A DNA stretch of 64,000 nucleotides from Pseudomonas sp. IAC-BECa141 (lineage in GTDB: Bacteria > Pseudomonadota > Gammaproteobacteria > Pseudomonadales > Pseudomonadaceae). The notes beneath the pieces are model-generated. The model saw nothing but the letters and a program-made list of their open reading frames with translations. It did no database searches and had not been told where the DNA came from. Position 1 is the first letter of the stretch. Every line of letters starts with the position of its first letter. This document shows, in pieces, positions 63,925 to 64,000 of the stretch. Location of the stretch: positions 2,976,001 to 3,040,000 of the forward strand of contig NZ_CP065410.1 in the NCBI RefSeq assembly GCF_020544405.1, read 5' to 3'. The translations under genes and the position numbers were made by a program.

Positions 63925-64000
63925 TTACCGGGACTTCAAGGCTCGCTCCATCCGCGAGATCCCTTCTTCCAGCATCGAGCGCGGGCAGCCGAAGTTCAGG
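63925..64000 (-). CDS. MalY/PatB-like PLP aminotransferase, C-terminal end (partial)
   Basis: Only 24 codons and a TAA stop are in the window. The minus strand reads LNFGCPRSMLEEGISRMERA then LKSR. The LNFGCPR motif followed by a short helix is the C-terminal end of MalY/PatB-type C-S lyases (cystathionine beta-lyase-like). The rest lies beyond the right edge, so the exact enzyme cannot be named. Confidence 0.65.
   Translation of the reverse strand, partial: LNFGCPRSMLEEGISRMERALKSR

Noticed and set aside
1..64000. CRISPR arrays, tRNAs, rRNAs, prophage or transposase genes
   Set aside because: Reading both strands gave no regularly spaced repeats, tRNA cloverleaf or recombinase motifs; the only repeats are REP-like palindromes.

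Overview
The window looks like a chromosomal segment of a fluorescent Pseudomonas (P. fluorescens group). This rests on high-GC coding, a complete mexEF-oprN operon, the aprA-aprI-aprDEF plus class I.3 lipase cluster, and Pseudomonas-type REP palindromes. No rRNA, tRNA, CRISPR array, phage gene or insertion sequence was seen. Both edges cut a gene: a cheB-like gene on the left and a MalY/PatB-like aminotransferase on the right.

Layout. (1) 1-6258, signalling: the end of cheB, a receiver-histidine kinase and a single-domain response regulator read rightward. They converge on a leftward pair, a KaiC-like double ATPase followed by a hybrid kinase, and then a HEAT/TPR membrane protein. (2) 6451-18195, efflux: an AaeB/AaeX/AaeA-like trio converges on mexEF-oprN, then comes a remnant of an AraC regulator and a second FUSC transporter. 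(3) 18238-28314, regulators and metabolism: LysR, EamA exporter, SDR, LysR facing a medium-chain reductase, a conserved gene of unknown function followed by a MocR-type regulator without a usable PLP lysine, and pgm. (4) 28376-36207: pirin, an orphan UvrD-type helicase, a DUF1652 protein, and an AraC regulator leading into an amine-oxidase/cupin/polyamine-binding-protein run.

(5) 36595-53319, an exoenzyme island read rightward: alkaline metalloprotease AprA, its inhibitor AprI, the type I exporter AprDEF, two tandem subtilisin autotransporters and two RTX lipases (polyurethanases). AprDEF should export AprA and both lipases, which have C-terminal RTX repeats and no signal peptide. The two serine proteases carry their own signal peptides and beta barrels. 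Internal terminators and REP-like palindromes divide the island into separately tunable units. (6) 53492-64000: a small secreted protein, a YgdI-type lipoprotein, a FAN1 nuclease overlapping a PD-(D/E)XK nuclease-XPD helicase fusion, a PAS-PAS hybrid kinase, a small membrane protein, a CPA1 antiporter, a YIP1 protein and an SDR.

Most notable: the 562-residue lipase lacks the segment that forms lid 1 in its 617-residue neighbour while keeping the catalytic triad; FAN1 is translationally coupled to a Cas4-like nuclease-helicase; a KaiC homologue is fused by overlap to a hybrid kinase with a pseudo-receiver; and the MocR regulator has no lysine in the region that should hold the PLP Schiff-base residue. 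Functions are read from motifs and family knowledge; no database search was run.
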